Assembly (NCBI RefSeq): GCF_000296695.1
Contig: NZ_BAFK01000015.1
Coordinates: 42,233 to 106,232, forward strand
Source of the DNA: Rheinheimera nanhaiensis E407-8
GTDB taxonomy: Bacteria > Pseudomonadota > Gammaproteobacteria > Enterobacterales > Alteromonadaceae
Direction of reading: 5' to 3'
Length of the DNA stretch: 64,000 bases
Made by a program: the position numbers and the translations under genes. Under the pieces are notes generated by a model. The model was not told the origin of the DNA. It made no database searches and worked only from the letters and a program-made list of their open reading frames with translations. Below are positions 47,248-56,891 of this stretch, one piece after another. How positions within the stretch are numbered: position 1 is the stretch's first letter; each line of letters begins with the position of its first letter.

Positions 47248-47267
47248 ACCTGTTACATGTGACAGGT
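47248..47267 (+). promoter_or_regulatory. Lux-box-like operator of the lanthionine synthetase gene
   Basis: ACCTGT-TACATGTG-ACAGGT; both six-base halves match the canonical lux box ACCTGT...ACAGGT exactly, and the dyad extends outward (AATACC ... GGTATT, 47,245-47,270). A weak -10 (TGTATT, 47,287-47,292) is at the expected distance. Confidence 0.65.
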
Positions 47268-47319
47268 ATTATTTTTTAATAATAAGTGTATTGTTTTTTT
47301 ATTTGTCTGGAGATTAATA

Positions 47320-49992
47320 ATGCGCGATTTGAATGTACATCCTGACTTTTACATTCCATTTGAATGGCGTAAGCCACAGAATGAATATTATGATGTTGTT
47401 AGTAGCCTGCTGCCAATTAGCTGGCGCTTACGGCAGGATTACTTCTGGACCCAGGCGATTTCTACAGACGACAATAAGCCGGTTCAAGGCTGGAAGATTC
47501 ATGTTTCCAGCCGTTGGGGCAATGAATACAACACGCTACAGAAAGTTGTACCACTGTGTGTAGCGCATAACACTGAATTTAAGTTTGCCAGCGACAGTAA
47601 AATTCTGAAAACCTTGTTGGGCAAAAACTGCACGCGTTCTGCTTCTGGTAAGTTTATTACCATATATCCGGCCACAACGGCGTGCTTTCAAGCGCTGATC
47701 GCCGCCCTTTACAAAGTGCTTAAGCATGAGGATGGCCCCTATATTCTCTCTGATCGGCCATACAAAGACGCAAAGGTGTTGTTTTACCGCTATGGCGGCT
47801 TTAAGTCTTTTGATCTAAAAGATAATTTCAACCGCAGTACGGCCTGTATTATTAACGCCGCTTTTCAGTACACCGAAGATAAACGTGATGCACAGTTTAT
47901 TTTGCCAGACTTTGTTACTGATCCTCTGCTCACTGATATCGTCGGTGAAACATCCGGGCAAGTCGATAACGAGCAGCCTGGTGCCGGCTTATTCGATGGT
48001 CGCTACCAGATGCAGTCAGTTATTAAGTTTTCGAATGCCGGCGGTGTTTATCTGGCAAACGATGTACAGCGCAATGAAACCGTCATAGTAAAAGAAGCAC
48101 GGCCCTATGTCGGGGTTGATGCCGACGAAGACTGCATCGCCCGCTTACATAAAGAGTACCGGATTTTGCAGCGGCTTGCTGCCAGCGGTATCGCGCCACA
48201 GGCTTATGGTTTGTTTCAGGAGTGGCAACACTGGTACCTGGCACAAGAAATTGTTACTGGCCAGACACTACGTAGTTATCAGCTACAACAGTGTCGTATT
48301 ATTCATAGCCATTCTACCGATCAGCAAATGCGGGACTGGATAGCGAACAGCATAAAAATTGCGATCAACTGTTTCCAGCTCATTAAAACCCTGCATGCTA
48401 ACGGCATTATCTTTGGCGATTTATCACTGAATAACCTGATGGTCTGTCCGGACACGCTGGAGGTAAAGTTAATTGATTTTGAGGGAGCATGCGAAAGTGG
48501 TGTTGATGTTGCCGTTAATTTTTACACACCTGGTTTTGCCCGCTCTGACCGGCTTAGCCGGGATTGTGTCGAGTATCAGGATGATATCTACGCATTAGGT
48601 TGTGTGCTGGTGGCGATGTTTATGCCCAGCAGCACCTTACTGAATTTAAAACAAGACTATGCACAAGTATTCTTTCAGGCGTTAGAACATGACATAGGCT
48701 TGCCGCCACAGTATTTGCAGTGTGTCACTTACCTGCTTACAGACAGCAGCGCTGGTTTGGATCAGGCTATCAACTTGTTAGCTGCCGCTGATGTCAGCAC
48801 GGTGCATGCAGTACAGCTAAACACCAGCGTGCAGCATGGTGCGGTTCAGCATATGGCAGCATCGATGATAGATAACATCCTGCGGTATAACCAACATCAT
48901 CTGGAACTGGAACGGCGCGACAGAATTTTACCGCTTGGCCCGGAGTGTCAGCATGCGTTGGCATTGGATCATGGGGCTGCGGGCGTCCTTTATGCCTGGC
49001 ATCATCTGACCGGCCAGGTGCCCGAAGCCCTGATACAGTGGTTTACACGGCGCTTGCAACAAACAACAGAATTGCTACCCGGTTTGTTAAATGGTGCGGC
49101 GGGGTTGGCCTGGCTATTACAGGATCTGCATATGCCAGACCGGGCTGAACGCTTATTGCAGCAAGGCGCTCTGAGCCGGCAACTTTATCGCAATATGTCG
49201 CTGGGTTATGGTGCAGCGGGCCTGGGTTACAGTTTGCTGTATCGCTGGCATAAAACACAGGACCCGCAGGCGCTGAGCGAGGCTTGCCGTATTGCGGATG
49301 TATTGATGGACACCGCAGTATACCGGGATGGCGGTGCTTACTGGGAAGATGCTGCGTCAGCAGCCGGTGTCGGCGTTGGGTTGTGGGAGGGTGGCAGTGG
49401 TATAGCGTTATTTTTATTGTACTTATATTGTGCTACCGAAAATGAACATTATCTGGCATTGGGGAAATTAGCCCTGCAGGCTGATTTTAATCACGGTAAA
49501 TCCACTCAGGGTTCCTATGGCTTTGTGCGGCGCACGAATGCTTCTATTTTATACCCTTATCTGGGTTATGGCACAGCGGGGGTTGCTACTGTCGTGCTGC
49601 GTTACCATGCGCTGACAGGTGAGCCGGCATATCGCCAGTTTTTAGACGATATTAAACCGTCAGTTGCCGCTAAATATACCGTTAACTCAGGGCTATTTAG
49701 TGGTATCAGTGGTTTGGGTAACTATTTGCTCGATGCCTATCAGTTCCTGCAACAAGAAGAGTACTACTATCTGGCTTGTCAGGCGGCCGATGCGCTTAAA
49801 GTGTTTGCGGTAGAGCGTGAGGAGGGCCTGTGTTTCCCGGCAAATAATCGCACCAAGGTAAATACCGACTACGCTGATGGCTCAGCCGGCACTGCCTTGT
49901 TTTTGCACCGTTTAAACCAGCTTGGGCCTAACTTCAACTTTATGCTCGACCCTTTGCTGCAGGCTTATCAGGCACAGCAAAGCAAACACTGA
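47320..49992 (+). CDS. lanKC: Class III lanthionine synthetase LanKC
   Basis: 890 residues with three parts: an N-terminal lyase-like region (about 1 to 210), a Ser/Thr-kinase-like domain (about 225 to 500) with K258 (VIVKEA), D367 (FGDLSLNN) and D386 (LIDFEG), and a LanC-like cyclase (about 520 to 885). The cyclase has LGYGTAG and DGSAG where zinc-binding LanC proteins have Cys and Cys-His, so the zinc ligands are missing: class III rather than IV. It phosphorylates and eliminates Ser/Thr of the precursor and lets Cys add back. FGD in place of HGD at the catalytic loop is unusual. CTGGAG precedes the ATG; HlyD follows after 12 bp. Confidence 0.92.
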   Translation: MRDLNVHPDFYIPFEWRKPQNEYYDVVSSLLPISWRLRQDYFWTQAISTDDNKPVQGWKIHVSSRWGNEYNTLQKVVPLCVAHNTEFKFASDSKILKTLLGKNCTRSASGKFITIYPATTACFQALIAALYKVLKHEDGPYILSDRPYKDAKVLFYRYGGFKSFDLKDNFNRSTACIINAAFQYTEDKRDAQFILPDFVTDPLLTDIVGETSGQVDNEQPGAGLFDGRYQMQSVIKFSNAGGVYLANDVQRNETVIVKEARPYVGVDADEDCIARLHKEYRILQRLAASGIAPQAYGLFQEWQHWYLAQEIVTGQTLRSYQLQQCRIIHSHSTDQQMRDWIANSIKIAINCFQLIKTLHANGIIFGDLSLNNLMVCPDTLEVKLIDFEGACESGVDVAVNFYTPGFARSDRLSRDCVEYQDDIYALGCVLVAMFMPSSTLLNLKQDYAQVFFQALEHDIGLPPQYLQCVTYLLTDSSAGLDQAINLLAAADVSTVHAVQLNTSVQHGAVQHMAASMIDNILRYNQHHLELERRDRILPLGPECQHALALDHGAAGVLYAWHHLTGQVPEALIQWFTRRLQQTTELLPGLLNGAAGLAWLLQDLHMPDRAERLLQQGALSRQLYRNMSLGYGAAGLGYSLLYRWHKTQDPQALSEACRIADVLMDTAVYRDGGAYWEDAASAAGVGVGLWEGGSGIALFLLYLYCATENEHYLALGKLALQADFNHGKSTQGSYGFVRRTNASILYPYLGYGTAGVATVVLRYHALTGEPAYRQFLDDIKPSVAAKYTVNSGLFSGISGLGNYLLDAYQFLQQEEYYYLACQAADALKVFAVEREEGLCFPANNRTKVNTDYADGSAGTALFLHRLNQLGPNFNFMLDPLLQAYQAQQSKH

Positions 49993-50004
49993 TGCAAGGG
50001 GAAA

Positions 50005-51258
50005 ATGATGAGTGAGCCTAGTCTATTCCGGCCGCAGGCGCTGCGTCAGCAAGGCGTAAAACTGGAGGGCAATGTTGTTATTGCCCAGCCTCTTAGTGTG
50101 AGTTTGTTGCTGACAGTGTTGTTGCTGGTCGTTGGTTTGACGTTAGTTTTTCTCGGCCAGGCCTCATTTCACCGAAAGGAAACGGTACAAGGGTTTCTGA
50201 AACCAGATCGTGGTCTGGCCAGAGTCGCGCCGCAACGCTCTGGCACTGTCGTTGAGTTGTTTGTTAAGGATGGCCAGTTGGTAGAGCCCGGCCAGCCCCT
50301 GATAAAAATTTCTTACGATGAGTATCTGGCTGCTGGTGCAGCGCTCGGGGGGCAGTTGCAGACCTCTGTCGCAGAGCAGCAGCACAGCTTACAGCAACGC
50401 TTAGAAGAAGCTGCGTTACTGTATCAGCAACAACAACAGGCATTGCAGCAGCGGGTGAGTAATTTACAACAGCAGCTGAGCGAAATTTCATCCCAGCGGC
50501 AATTGTCGGCACAACGCTTTAGCCTGGCACAACAACAACTCGACCGGTTGACTGCTTTGCAGCAACAGGGGCATGTTGCCACACTGGAATTGAATAAACA
50601 GCGCGAACAGCTGCTGACAGTGCAGCAACAAGATAATACGTTACAACTGCAATATCAAAGTATTCGCGGCCAGCTGATAGAGGTTGAAGCGGCACAAGCC
50701 GCAATGCCGATTGAGTTTGAGCAGCAAAAAGCCATTCTAATGTCAGAGTTGGCGCGTTTGTCTCAGCAGCAATCTGAGTTGGCTGCACGGCAAGAAATCG
50801 TGCTTAGGGCAACAGTCGCCGGCAAAGTGTATAACTTACATGCCGAGCTTGGCAGTATGGCGCAAGCCGGCAAACCCTTACTAACCATTATGCCTGAGCC
50901 CTCGACCCTGCACGCAGTGCTACTGGTGCCAACCCGCGCTTTTGGCTTTGTGGCGCCTGGTCAAACAACCCGTATCCGCTTCGAGGCCTTCCCCTACCAA
51001 CGTTTTGGTGTACAAAGTGGCCGGGTAGTGCATCAGTCTACCGCCATCTTGTTACCGGGCGATGTGATCTTGCCGGTACCGCTAAATGAGCCGGTGTATC
51101 AGGTTAATATCCAGTTAGACAGCCAAACGATCTCAGCCTATGACACTGAGCTGCCGCTACAGCCGGGCATGTTGCTTAATGCCGATATTATGTTAGAGCA
51201 GCGTAGCTTATTAAGCTGGCTGTTTGAGCCAATTTTAAGCCTGCGTGGCAGGTTATAA
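50005..51258 (+). CDS. HlyD-family membrane-fusion adaptor of the exporter
   Basis: 417 residues. One N-terminal membrane span (about 28 to 50), a lipoyl-like half (GTVVELFVKDGQLVEPGQPLIKI), a long Gln-rich coiled coil (about 115 to 240), the second lipoyl half (LRATVAGKVYNL) and a beta-barrel end. This is the arrangement of CvaA/HlyD adaptors that link a peptidase ABC exporter to TolC in microcin V export. Its place directly behind lanKC supports release of the peptide across both membranes. Start at 50,005 with AAGGGG. Confidence 0.9.
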   Translation: MMSEPSLFRPQALRQQGVKLEGNVVIAQPLSVSLLLTVLLLVVGLTLVFLGQASFHRKETVQGFLKPDRGLARVAPQRSGTVVELFVKDGQLVEPGQPLIKISYDEYLAAGAALGGQLQTSVAEQQHSLQQRLEEAALLYQQQQQALQQRVSNLQQQLSEISSQRQLSAQRFSLAQQQLDRLTALQQQGHVATLELNKQREQLLTVQQQDNTLQLQYQSIRGQLIEVEAAQAAMPIEFEQQKAILMSELARLSQQQSELAARQEIVLRATVAGKVYNLHAELGSMAQAGKPLLTIMPEPSTLHAVLLVPTRAFGFVAPGQTTRIRFEAFPYQRFGVQSGRVVHQSTAILLPGDVILPVPLNEPVYQVNIQLDSQTISAYDTELPLQPGMLLNADIMLEQRSLLSWLFEPILSLRGRL

Positions 51259-51268
51259 GGAGGCGCTC

Positions 51269-51661
51269 TTGCGTAGTGTGCGGATAGTTTTGGTGTTAGG
51301 GCTGTTAGCCGGTTGCTTGTATTGGTATCTTGCTGTGCCTTATGTTACTGCGGCAGCCACCATTCCGGTGGCGCAACCTGGTCAGCCTGTTGTATGTTAT
51401 TTTTGGCTGCAAAACAGGCACCTGGATCATTTCAGGGTTGGCGAACTGTATCAACTGCAACATCGCCAGCAGTATTTCACCGCTAGGCTGGTGTCTATCT
51501 CTTATGCGTCTAACCGCGTCGCAGAGGCTAAGTTGGGTTTTGAGCTACAAGCCCCGCTGTCGACACAGATCCAGGTACAGCAGCGTTTTAAAGTCAGCAT
51601 CGCCCCCGATACTGCATCAGGGCAAAGCTTGCTTGCCCGCTTTACTGCTGCCACTGAATAA
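51269..51661 (+). CDS. Small membrane-anchored protein paired with the HlyD adaptor
   Basis: 130 residues from a TTG at 51,269, chosen because AAGGAGG stands five bases before it; a GTG at 51,245 overlaps hlyD. One membrane span (about 4 to 24, ending AGCLYW) and a periplasmic beta-rich domain with GQPVV and QIQVQQRFKVSIA that resembles an isolated outer part of an HlyD-type barrel. It may help the exporter or give self-protection. Its last 20 bases overlap the end of the convergent regulator gene. Confidence 0.6.
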   Translation: MRSVRIVLVLGLLAGCLYWYLAVPYVTAAATIPVAQPGQPVVCYFWLQNRHLDHFRVGELYQLQHRQQYFTARLVSISYASNRVAEAKLGFELQAPLSTQIQVQQRFKVSIAPDTASGQSLLARFTAATE

Positions 51662-53768
51662 ACTCCAGTGCCAGCTCGGGCGTGATAAAGGCAGTGGCGT
51701 ACAGCACATCCGGGTTGTGTGGGTCTGGGTGTATGCCAATTAACTGATAAGGTAGCTGGGTAGTTTCTTCGTTGCCATTACGTAAGTCGCGCCGCTGTAC
51801 ATGGCCCAGCATACTATAGCGGTATTGCTGCTGGCCTTGCTGCAGCCAGACCGCCATGTAGTTGGCATCGGTGTTTTCTTCAAGTAGTTGGTCTTGTTTC
51901 GCCCCGTCAACATACTGATAGAGCTTGCCGTCTTTATGATACAACAGCTCACCCTTGCTGCCGTATTGGGCAAAGTTACCGGCGGCAAAGGTAAGCTGGG
52001 TAAAATCATTACTGACTAAATCCAGCTGCCACAAGTTTTGTGTTTGCGCTTCTACCCGGGTTAGGATCAGGCCGCTGTTATCGGGCAGCCATAGCGCCTG
52101 GCCTACGTCGTTTTGTTCACGCTTAGTGATTAGCTGCTGGCGCTGGGTATCGTACAAATACAGGTTACCCTGCTGAATAAAAGCAATATAGCGGCCATCA
52201 CCCGACCAGCTGATGCTGTTAATGGGCTGCTCGGTACTGGGCAATTCAGTCAGTTGGCGTTTGCTGCCGTCCTGGCTTAGCCACAGCTGCCAGCCGCCGG
52301 TCCAGTTGGCCGAAAACGCATAGCTGTCTGCCGATAGCGGCGATACGGCCAGTGCCAGGCTGCTACCGGCGGCATCATGTAAAAAGCTGATCTGGCGTTT
52401 GTCCTCGTCAAAGGGCTGTGACACTTTAATCAGCTGCATGGCAGCCTGAGTAGTGCTGCCCGGCGTCAGGCCGGAAATATAGGCCTGGTTTTCTGCCAGC
52501 AGTGACAGCTCGCCCACTTTTACACCCTCTGGCAGCTTTAAGATATGCTGGCTGTTATCTGCCAGGTTAATTTGCAGTATGGCATCGGTGCCCGGCAACA
52601 GCAGGCTTTGTTGATCCAGGCTCCATTCCAGGCCAATTAATAACAGCGGCATGGGTAAACTGGCGATACGGCGATGCTCACGGCTTGCCGGCTCATATAA
52701 ATACAACTCAGGCTTGTTTGACTCTGGCATCAGCACATAGGCCAGCTTACTGCCATCGGCTGACAATGCCAGCAGCGTAACGCCAAGGCCGGCAGAAGGT
52801 GCCGCCAGCAGGGTTTGTATACTGCCGCTGGTTAAGTTTTCCGCCAGTAGCGCATTGCTGGAATACATGCCGGCGCTGCTTTTACTGTAATACAGCGTGT
52901 GGCCATCGGCGCTTTGCTGGGCATTACCCAGCACAAAGCCGGCGCAGGTTGTCAGTGTGCTGACCTCGTACTGCGGATACTGGCTAAAGTCATAGTTCTG
53001 ATAGGTGCAACTGCTGCCGTCTTTGCTTACCACCTGTACCAGTAAATTGCGGCTTTGCGGCTGCCAGCTTTGCACGCTAAACAGCTTTTTGTCCTGCTCC
53101 AGTGCCACTTCCTGTAACAACTGGCCGGCGCTGGCGCCCAGTTTTCGCACCAGTACCCGCAGCTTGCCATCGGGCAACGAATGGCTGTATGCCAGTAATT
53201 GTTTATCCGGTGAGACCAGTGGCCGCGATTCTATACCTTTAAACCAGGTTACCTTGTGTTGGTTGAGAATATTTAGCTCTGTCAGTGTGGGCTTATCTGT
53301 CGCCGGGTGATCAGCTGGCGGCGCCGGCAGCCAATACCACAGCGCTAGTATTGTGATGAATACCACCACTAAGCCCGACCGCCACCACAGCGGTTTACGC
53401 TGAGTGGCAGGTGCTACGTTGCCGGGCTGTCTGCTGACTTGCCCGCTTTGTATTGTCACTGCTGCCGGCGGCAGCTGCAGGCTGTAGCCCTTACGATGAT
53501 GGGTTTTTATCGGAGACAGCCCAAGCTGGGGGTGCTGTAGTGCTTTTCTAAGCTCAGAGATGGCGCGGTTAATGGCGTTATCATCGACATAGCTTTGCTG
53601 CCAAATGGTTTCTACCAGCTGCTGGCGTGAGATAATGCGGCCCGGCTCTTTGCTGAAGCACAACAGCAACTTTACCAGTAATGGTTCAAGCTCTTTGCGC
53701 TGAGTGCCATCATTTATACTGAAATCGGCCGGAGTAAAGGTCCAGGGACCAAGCTGTAAAGTATCCAT
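51642..53768 (-). CDS. Second membrane-bound winged-helix/propeller regulator
   Basis: 708 residues. CadC/OmpR-type winged helix (about 10 to 105, with IISRQQLVETIWQQSYVDDNAINRAISELRKAL), a membrane span near 130 to 147 (LVVVFITILALWYWL) and a long TolB-like propeller with SWSGDGRYIAFI-type blades. Same architecture as the protein at 41,539-43,617, with which it flanks the lanthipeptide genes. It converges on the small anchored-protein gene and overlaps its end by 20 bp. Its promoter should lie in 53,769-54,068. Confidence 0.85.
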   Translation of the reverse strand: MDTLQLGPWTFTPADFSINDGTQRKELEPLLVKLLLCFSKEPGRIISRQQLVETIWQQSYVDDNAINRAISELRKALQHPQLGLSPIKTHHRKGYSLQLPPAAVTIQSGQVSRQPGNVAPATQRKPLWWRSGLVVVFITILALWYWLPAPPADHPATDKPTLTELNILNQHKVTWFKGIESRPLVSPDKQLLAYSHSLPDGKLRVLVRKLGASAGQLLQEVALEQDKKLFSVQSWQPQSRNLLVQVVSKDGSSCTYQNYDFSQYPQYEVSTLTTCAGFVLGNAQQSADGHTLYYSKSSAGMYSSNALLAENLTSGSIQTLLAAPSAGLGVTLLALSADGSKLAYVLMPESNKPELYLYEPASREHRRIASLPMPLLLIGLEWSLDQQSLLLPGTDAILQINLADNSQHILKLPEGVKVGELSLLAENQAYISGLTPGSTTQAAMQLIKVSQPFDEDKRQISFLHDAAGSSLALAVSPLSADSYAFSANWTGGWQLWLSQDGSKRQLTELPSTEQPINSISWSGDGRYIAFIQQGNLYLYDTQRQQLITKREQNDVGQALWLPDNSGLILTRVEAQTQNLWQLDLVSNDFTQLTFAAGNFAQYGSKGELLYHKDGKLYQYVDGAKQDQLLEENTDANYMAVWLQQGQQQYRYSMLGHVQRRDLRNGNEETTQLPYQLIGIHPDPHNPDVLYATAFITPELALEFIQWQQ

Positions 53769-54068
53769 CTGTTAACAGGCTGTCCTTTTTTAAACTGGCT
53801 GTAACTTTAACAGATGCAATAGGTGATTCAAGTGAAATAAAAGTCCGTCAAAAGCTTAGGAAACGGGCAATAAGGTTTTCATAAGGTTTGTTATATATGT
53901 TTTTAATCAAAGCGTTAGCTTAATTAAGCTTAGCGATATATTGCTTAGCTTCTGATAAGCGACTTTTGCTGTTGGCCGCTCTACAGTGAGCTTAACAACG
54001 TAACGGACAGGCAGTAAGTCCAGCGTTATTAACACCCTAACTCTGACTGACGCAAAAGGAACCTCACT
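53769..54068. other. Divergent promoter region, no gene
   Basis: 300 bp, AT-rich, between the minus-strand regulator and the plus-strand exported-protein gene. It must hold both promoters; TTGTTATATATG-like sequences near 53,890 are candidates. No gene or strong hairpin seen. Confidence 0.5.
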
Positions 54069-54359
54069 ATGAATACTATGATGAAAGCATCACGTAATCT
54101 GTTACTGACCGGCGCACTATTATTAAGCACGGTTGCGACAGCACAGCAACAGGCCCCAGTGCAACAGCCGGCGCCAAGCCAAACGGCAGCGCAACAACAG
54201 CAGCAGAAAGAAAGCGTGCAACCCAGTGTAGAATTAGCCAGACTGACCACAGAGTTAATGGCAGACGTGCAACAACAACTTAGCAGCAGTATTCGCGCAG
54301 AAGTAAGTAATGCTGTGGCCGGCTTAACTGACAGCCTGAAACAGGCATTAAACCGTTAA
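54069..54359 (+). CDS. Small exported Gln-rich protein
   Basis: 96 residues. A signal peptide (about 1 to 25, cleaved after ATA) is followed by a low-complexity Gln/Pro/Ala segment (about 26 to 55) and an amphipathic helical C-terminus (LARLTTELMADVQQQL...). AAAGGAACC precedes the ATG. Adjacent to and in line with the TraB/GumN-type gene, 30 bp apart. No family recognised; the helix suggests oligomerisation in the periplasm. Confidence 0.6.
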   Translation: MNTMMKASRNLLLTGALLLSTVATAQQQAPVQQPAPSQTAAQQQQQKESVQPSVELARLTTELMADVQQQLSSSIRAEVSNAVAGLTDSLKQALNR

Positions 54360-54389
54360 AGTGCTGCAACGACAACTGAGGAACTTGAT

Positions 54390-55274
54390 ATGAAACTAAA
54401 AACACTTGTTACACGCTGCTGCACGGCATTATTACTGGGCTCTGCCTTAGTCTCTACCAGCGCTATGGCGCAAAGCTCGGTGTGGAAAGTCAGCAAGGGG
54501 GACGACTATCTGTATATTGGTGGTACTGTGCATTTGCTGCCGCCGTCGGCATTCCCGCTGCCGCCTGAATTCGATAAAGCCTATAACGCCACCGATACGC
54601 TGGTGCTGGAAGCCAAAATGCCGGCGGCGGATGATACTGCGGCGCAAACGGCGATGATCCAGGCGATGGCGTACACTGACGGCCGCAAGTTGTCCGAGGT
54701 GTTATCGCCAGCGGTGTACCAGCAAGTTAGCGATTATTTTGCGCCTTACGGTGTACAACTGCAGCAATTAGACGGCTATAAACCGGGTTTTATTATCCTG
54801 CAAATGCTGTCGCTGGAAATGATGAAAGCACAAATGGCTGGCGAAGGCGTAGATGTGTACTTTGATAAAAAAGCCCAGGCTGATGGTAAGGCGCAGGCCT
54901 ACCTGGAAACGGTAGAAAGCCAGATCCAGTTGCTGGCCAATATGGGCGAGGGCTATGAAGACGCCTTTATCCGCATGAATTTAGAACAATTTGGTGACTT
55001 TAAATCCTATTTTAGCGCCATGATAGACGCCTGGCGTGCCGGTGATATGGCCAAATTAGACGAACTGGCCGTACAGCCTGCACGCGAGTTAGATCCGGTG
55101 TTATATCAGGCGTTGTTTGTTAACCGTAACCAGGCCTGGTTACCGCAAATACAGCAAATGTTTGGCAATGCGCAAAAAGAGCTGATCCTGGTCGGCGGTG
55201 GCCACCTGGCGGGTGAACACAGTGTACTGGCGCTGTTAGAACAAGCTGGCTACCGGGTTGAGCAGCTAAAATAG
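54390..55274 (+). CDS. TraB/GumN-family exported protein
   Basis: 294 residues with a signal peptide (to about residue 27, SAMAQ). The two paired motifs of the family are present: GGTVHLLP (about 44 to 51) and the late GGGHLAGEHSVL (about 270 to 281), each with a histidine proposed to bind metal in this Tiki/TraB-like fold. Members are putative metal-dependent proteases or peptide binders in the periplasm. It is followed after 9 bp by a 40-residue membrane peptide gene. Confidence 0.85.
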   Translation: MKLKTLVTRCCTALLLGSALVSTSAMAQSSVWKVSKGDDYLYIGGTVHLLPPSAFPLPPEFDKAYNATDTLVLEAKMPAADDTAAQTAMIQAMAYTDGRKLSEVLSPAVYQQVSDYFAPYGVQLQQLDGYKPGFIILQMLSLEMMKAQMAGEGVDVYFDKKAQADGKAQAYLETVESQIQLLANMGEGYEDAFIRMNLEQFGDFKSYFSAMIDAWRAGDMAKLDELAVQPARELDPVLYQALFVNRNQAWLPQIQQMFGNAQKELILVGGGHLAGEHSVLALLEQAGYRVEQLK

Positions 55275-55283
55275 GAGCCCGCC

Positions 55284-55406
55284 ATGCGACTGGATAAACT
55301 CTGCAAAGTAGAGCATGGCTTTACCCTGCTGGCTTCGGCCGGCTGGGTGGTGCTCTGGGCCTGGCTGAATTTGCAACTGCTGCATAGCCTGAGCTGGTTT
55401 AGCTAA
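55284..55406 (+). CDS. 40-residue membrane peptide
   Basis: ATG at 55,284 with AGGAG seven bases upstream, stop at 55,404-55,406. A basic start (MRLDKLCKVEHG) and a Trp-rich hydrophobic span (about 13 to 34). Very close to the TraB/GumN gene, so probably co-translated. Function unknown. Confidence 0.5.
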   Translation: MRLDKLCKVEHGFTLLASAGWVVLWAWLNLQLLHSLSWFS

Positions 55407-55506
55407 GCAATATTCAGCAAAACTTCACCCTGCCCCTGTAATCTGTGGCCCGATCAATTAGAATATCGGGCAACAGCGTAAGCGCACCACGACAGGGACC
55501 CTTCTT

Positions 55507-56883
55507 ATGGCATTAAATGTAGTGATTTTGGCGGCCGGCAAAGGCACCAGAATGAAGTCAGATTTACCCAAGGTATTACACAAAGTAGCCGAGCGGCCGA
55601 TGGTGCAGCATGTTATCGACACCGCCCGCGCTTTAGGTGCCGCTAAACCTCAGTTAGTGTATGGCTATGGCGCACAAGCGTTAAAAAGCGCCATGGGTGA
55701 ACAACCGCTACATTGGGTGTTGCAGGCCGAGCAACTGGGCACCGGCCATGCCGTGGCGCAGGCGATACCGAATATCGCCGATGATGACACAGTGTTAGTG
55801 CTGTACGGCGATGTACCACTAACCCGTTTAGAAACCCTGCAACAACTGTTAGCGGTTAAACCGGCCAATGGCCTGGCGATATTAACGGTTAATCTGGCTA
55901 ATCCCACAGGTTATGGCCGTATTGTGCGAGCTGGTGAAAATAACAGCGGCAAAGTGGTGGGCATCGTTGAGCAAAAAGATGCCAGCGCTGAGCAGCTAAA
56001 AATTACTGAAGTAAACAGCGGTATTATGGCGCTGCCGGGCAAGCAACTAAAAAGCTGGCTGGGCCGTCTATCGAACAGCAATGCCCAGGGCGAGTACTAT
56101 TTAACTGATGTTATCGCTATGGCGCATAGCGAAGGTGTGGACATTGCCACCGCCCAGCCGCAAAACCCAATGGAAGTAGAAGGCGCCAATAACCGCGTAC
56201 AATTAGCGGCTCTGGAACGGGCCTATCAGCAGCGTAAAGCCGAAGAGCTGATGCTGGCGGGGGCGAATTTGCGTGATCCGGCCCGTATCGATGTGCGCGG
56301 CAGTGTTGAGGTTGGTAATGATGTGATGATCGACGTTAACGTGATTTTCGAAGGCAAGGTTGTGCTGGGTAAAGGCGTAACCATTGGCGCTAACTGCATT
56401 TTAAAAGACTGTGTGATTGGCGATAACACGGAAATTAAACCAAACTCGATGATTGAAAAAGCGACTGTAGGCAGTGATTGCTCGGTTGGCCCTTATGCCA
56501 GATTGCGGCCGGACAGCGTGATGCTGGACGACAGCCATGTCGGTAACTTTGTCGAGATGAAAAAAACCACCCTGGGTAAAGGCTCTAAGGCCAACCATTT
56601 AACCTACCTGGGTGATGCGGTAATCGGCGATAAGGTGAATGTCGGCGCCGGTACTATTACCTGTAACTATGACGGTGCCAATAAGTTTGTCACTACCATT
56701 AAAGACGGTGCCTTTATCGGCTCGAACAGCGCCTTAGTTGCCCCGGTGACTGTTGGTGTTAATGCCACTGTCGGTGCTGGTTCAGTATTAACCCGCGATG
56801 CCGCCGACGGTGAGTTAGTAGTGGCGCGTGCTAAGCAGCGCCATATTGAAGGCTGGCAGCGGCCAGTGAAAATTAAAAAGTAA
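55507..56883 (+). CDS. glmU: GlmU, bifunctional UDP-GlcNAc synthesis enzyme
   Basis: 458 residues. N-terminal uridyltransferase with [18 protein letters not shown] (about 8 to 25) and YGDVPL; C-terminal left-handed beta-helix of hexapeptide repeats with the acetyltransferase histidine region [10 protein letters not shown]. It makes UDP-N-acetylglucosamine for peptidoglycan and LPS. glmS follows 3.2 kb later instead of directly, with a symporter and other genes between. Confidence 0.98.
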   Translation: MALNVVILAAGKGTRMKSDLPKVLHKVAERPMVQHVIDTARALGAAKPQLVYGYGAQALKSAMGEQPLHWVLQAEQLGTGHAVAQAIPNIADDDTVLVLYGDVPLTRLETLQQLLAVKPANGLAILTVNLANPTGYGRIVRAGENNSGKVVGIVEQKDASAEQLKITEVNSGIMALPGKQLKSWLGRLSNSNAQGEYYLTDVIAMAHSEGVDIATAQPQNPMEVEGANNRVQLAALERAYQQRKAEELMLAGANLRDPARIDVRGSVEVGNDVMIDVNVIFEGKVVLGKGVTIGANCILKDCVIGDNTEIKPNSMIEKATVGSDCSVGPYARLRPDSVMLDDSHVGNFVEMKKTTLGKGSKANHLTYLGDAVIGDKVNVGAGTITCNYDGANKFVTTIKDGAFIGSNSALVAPVTVGVNATVGAGSVLTRDAADGELVVARAKQRHIEGWQRPVKIKK

Positions 56884-56891
56884 GCTAAATA

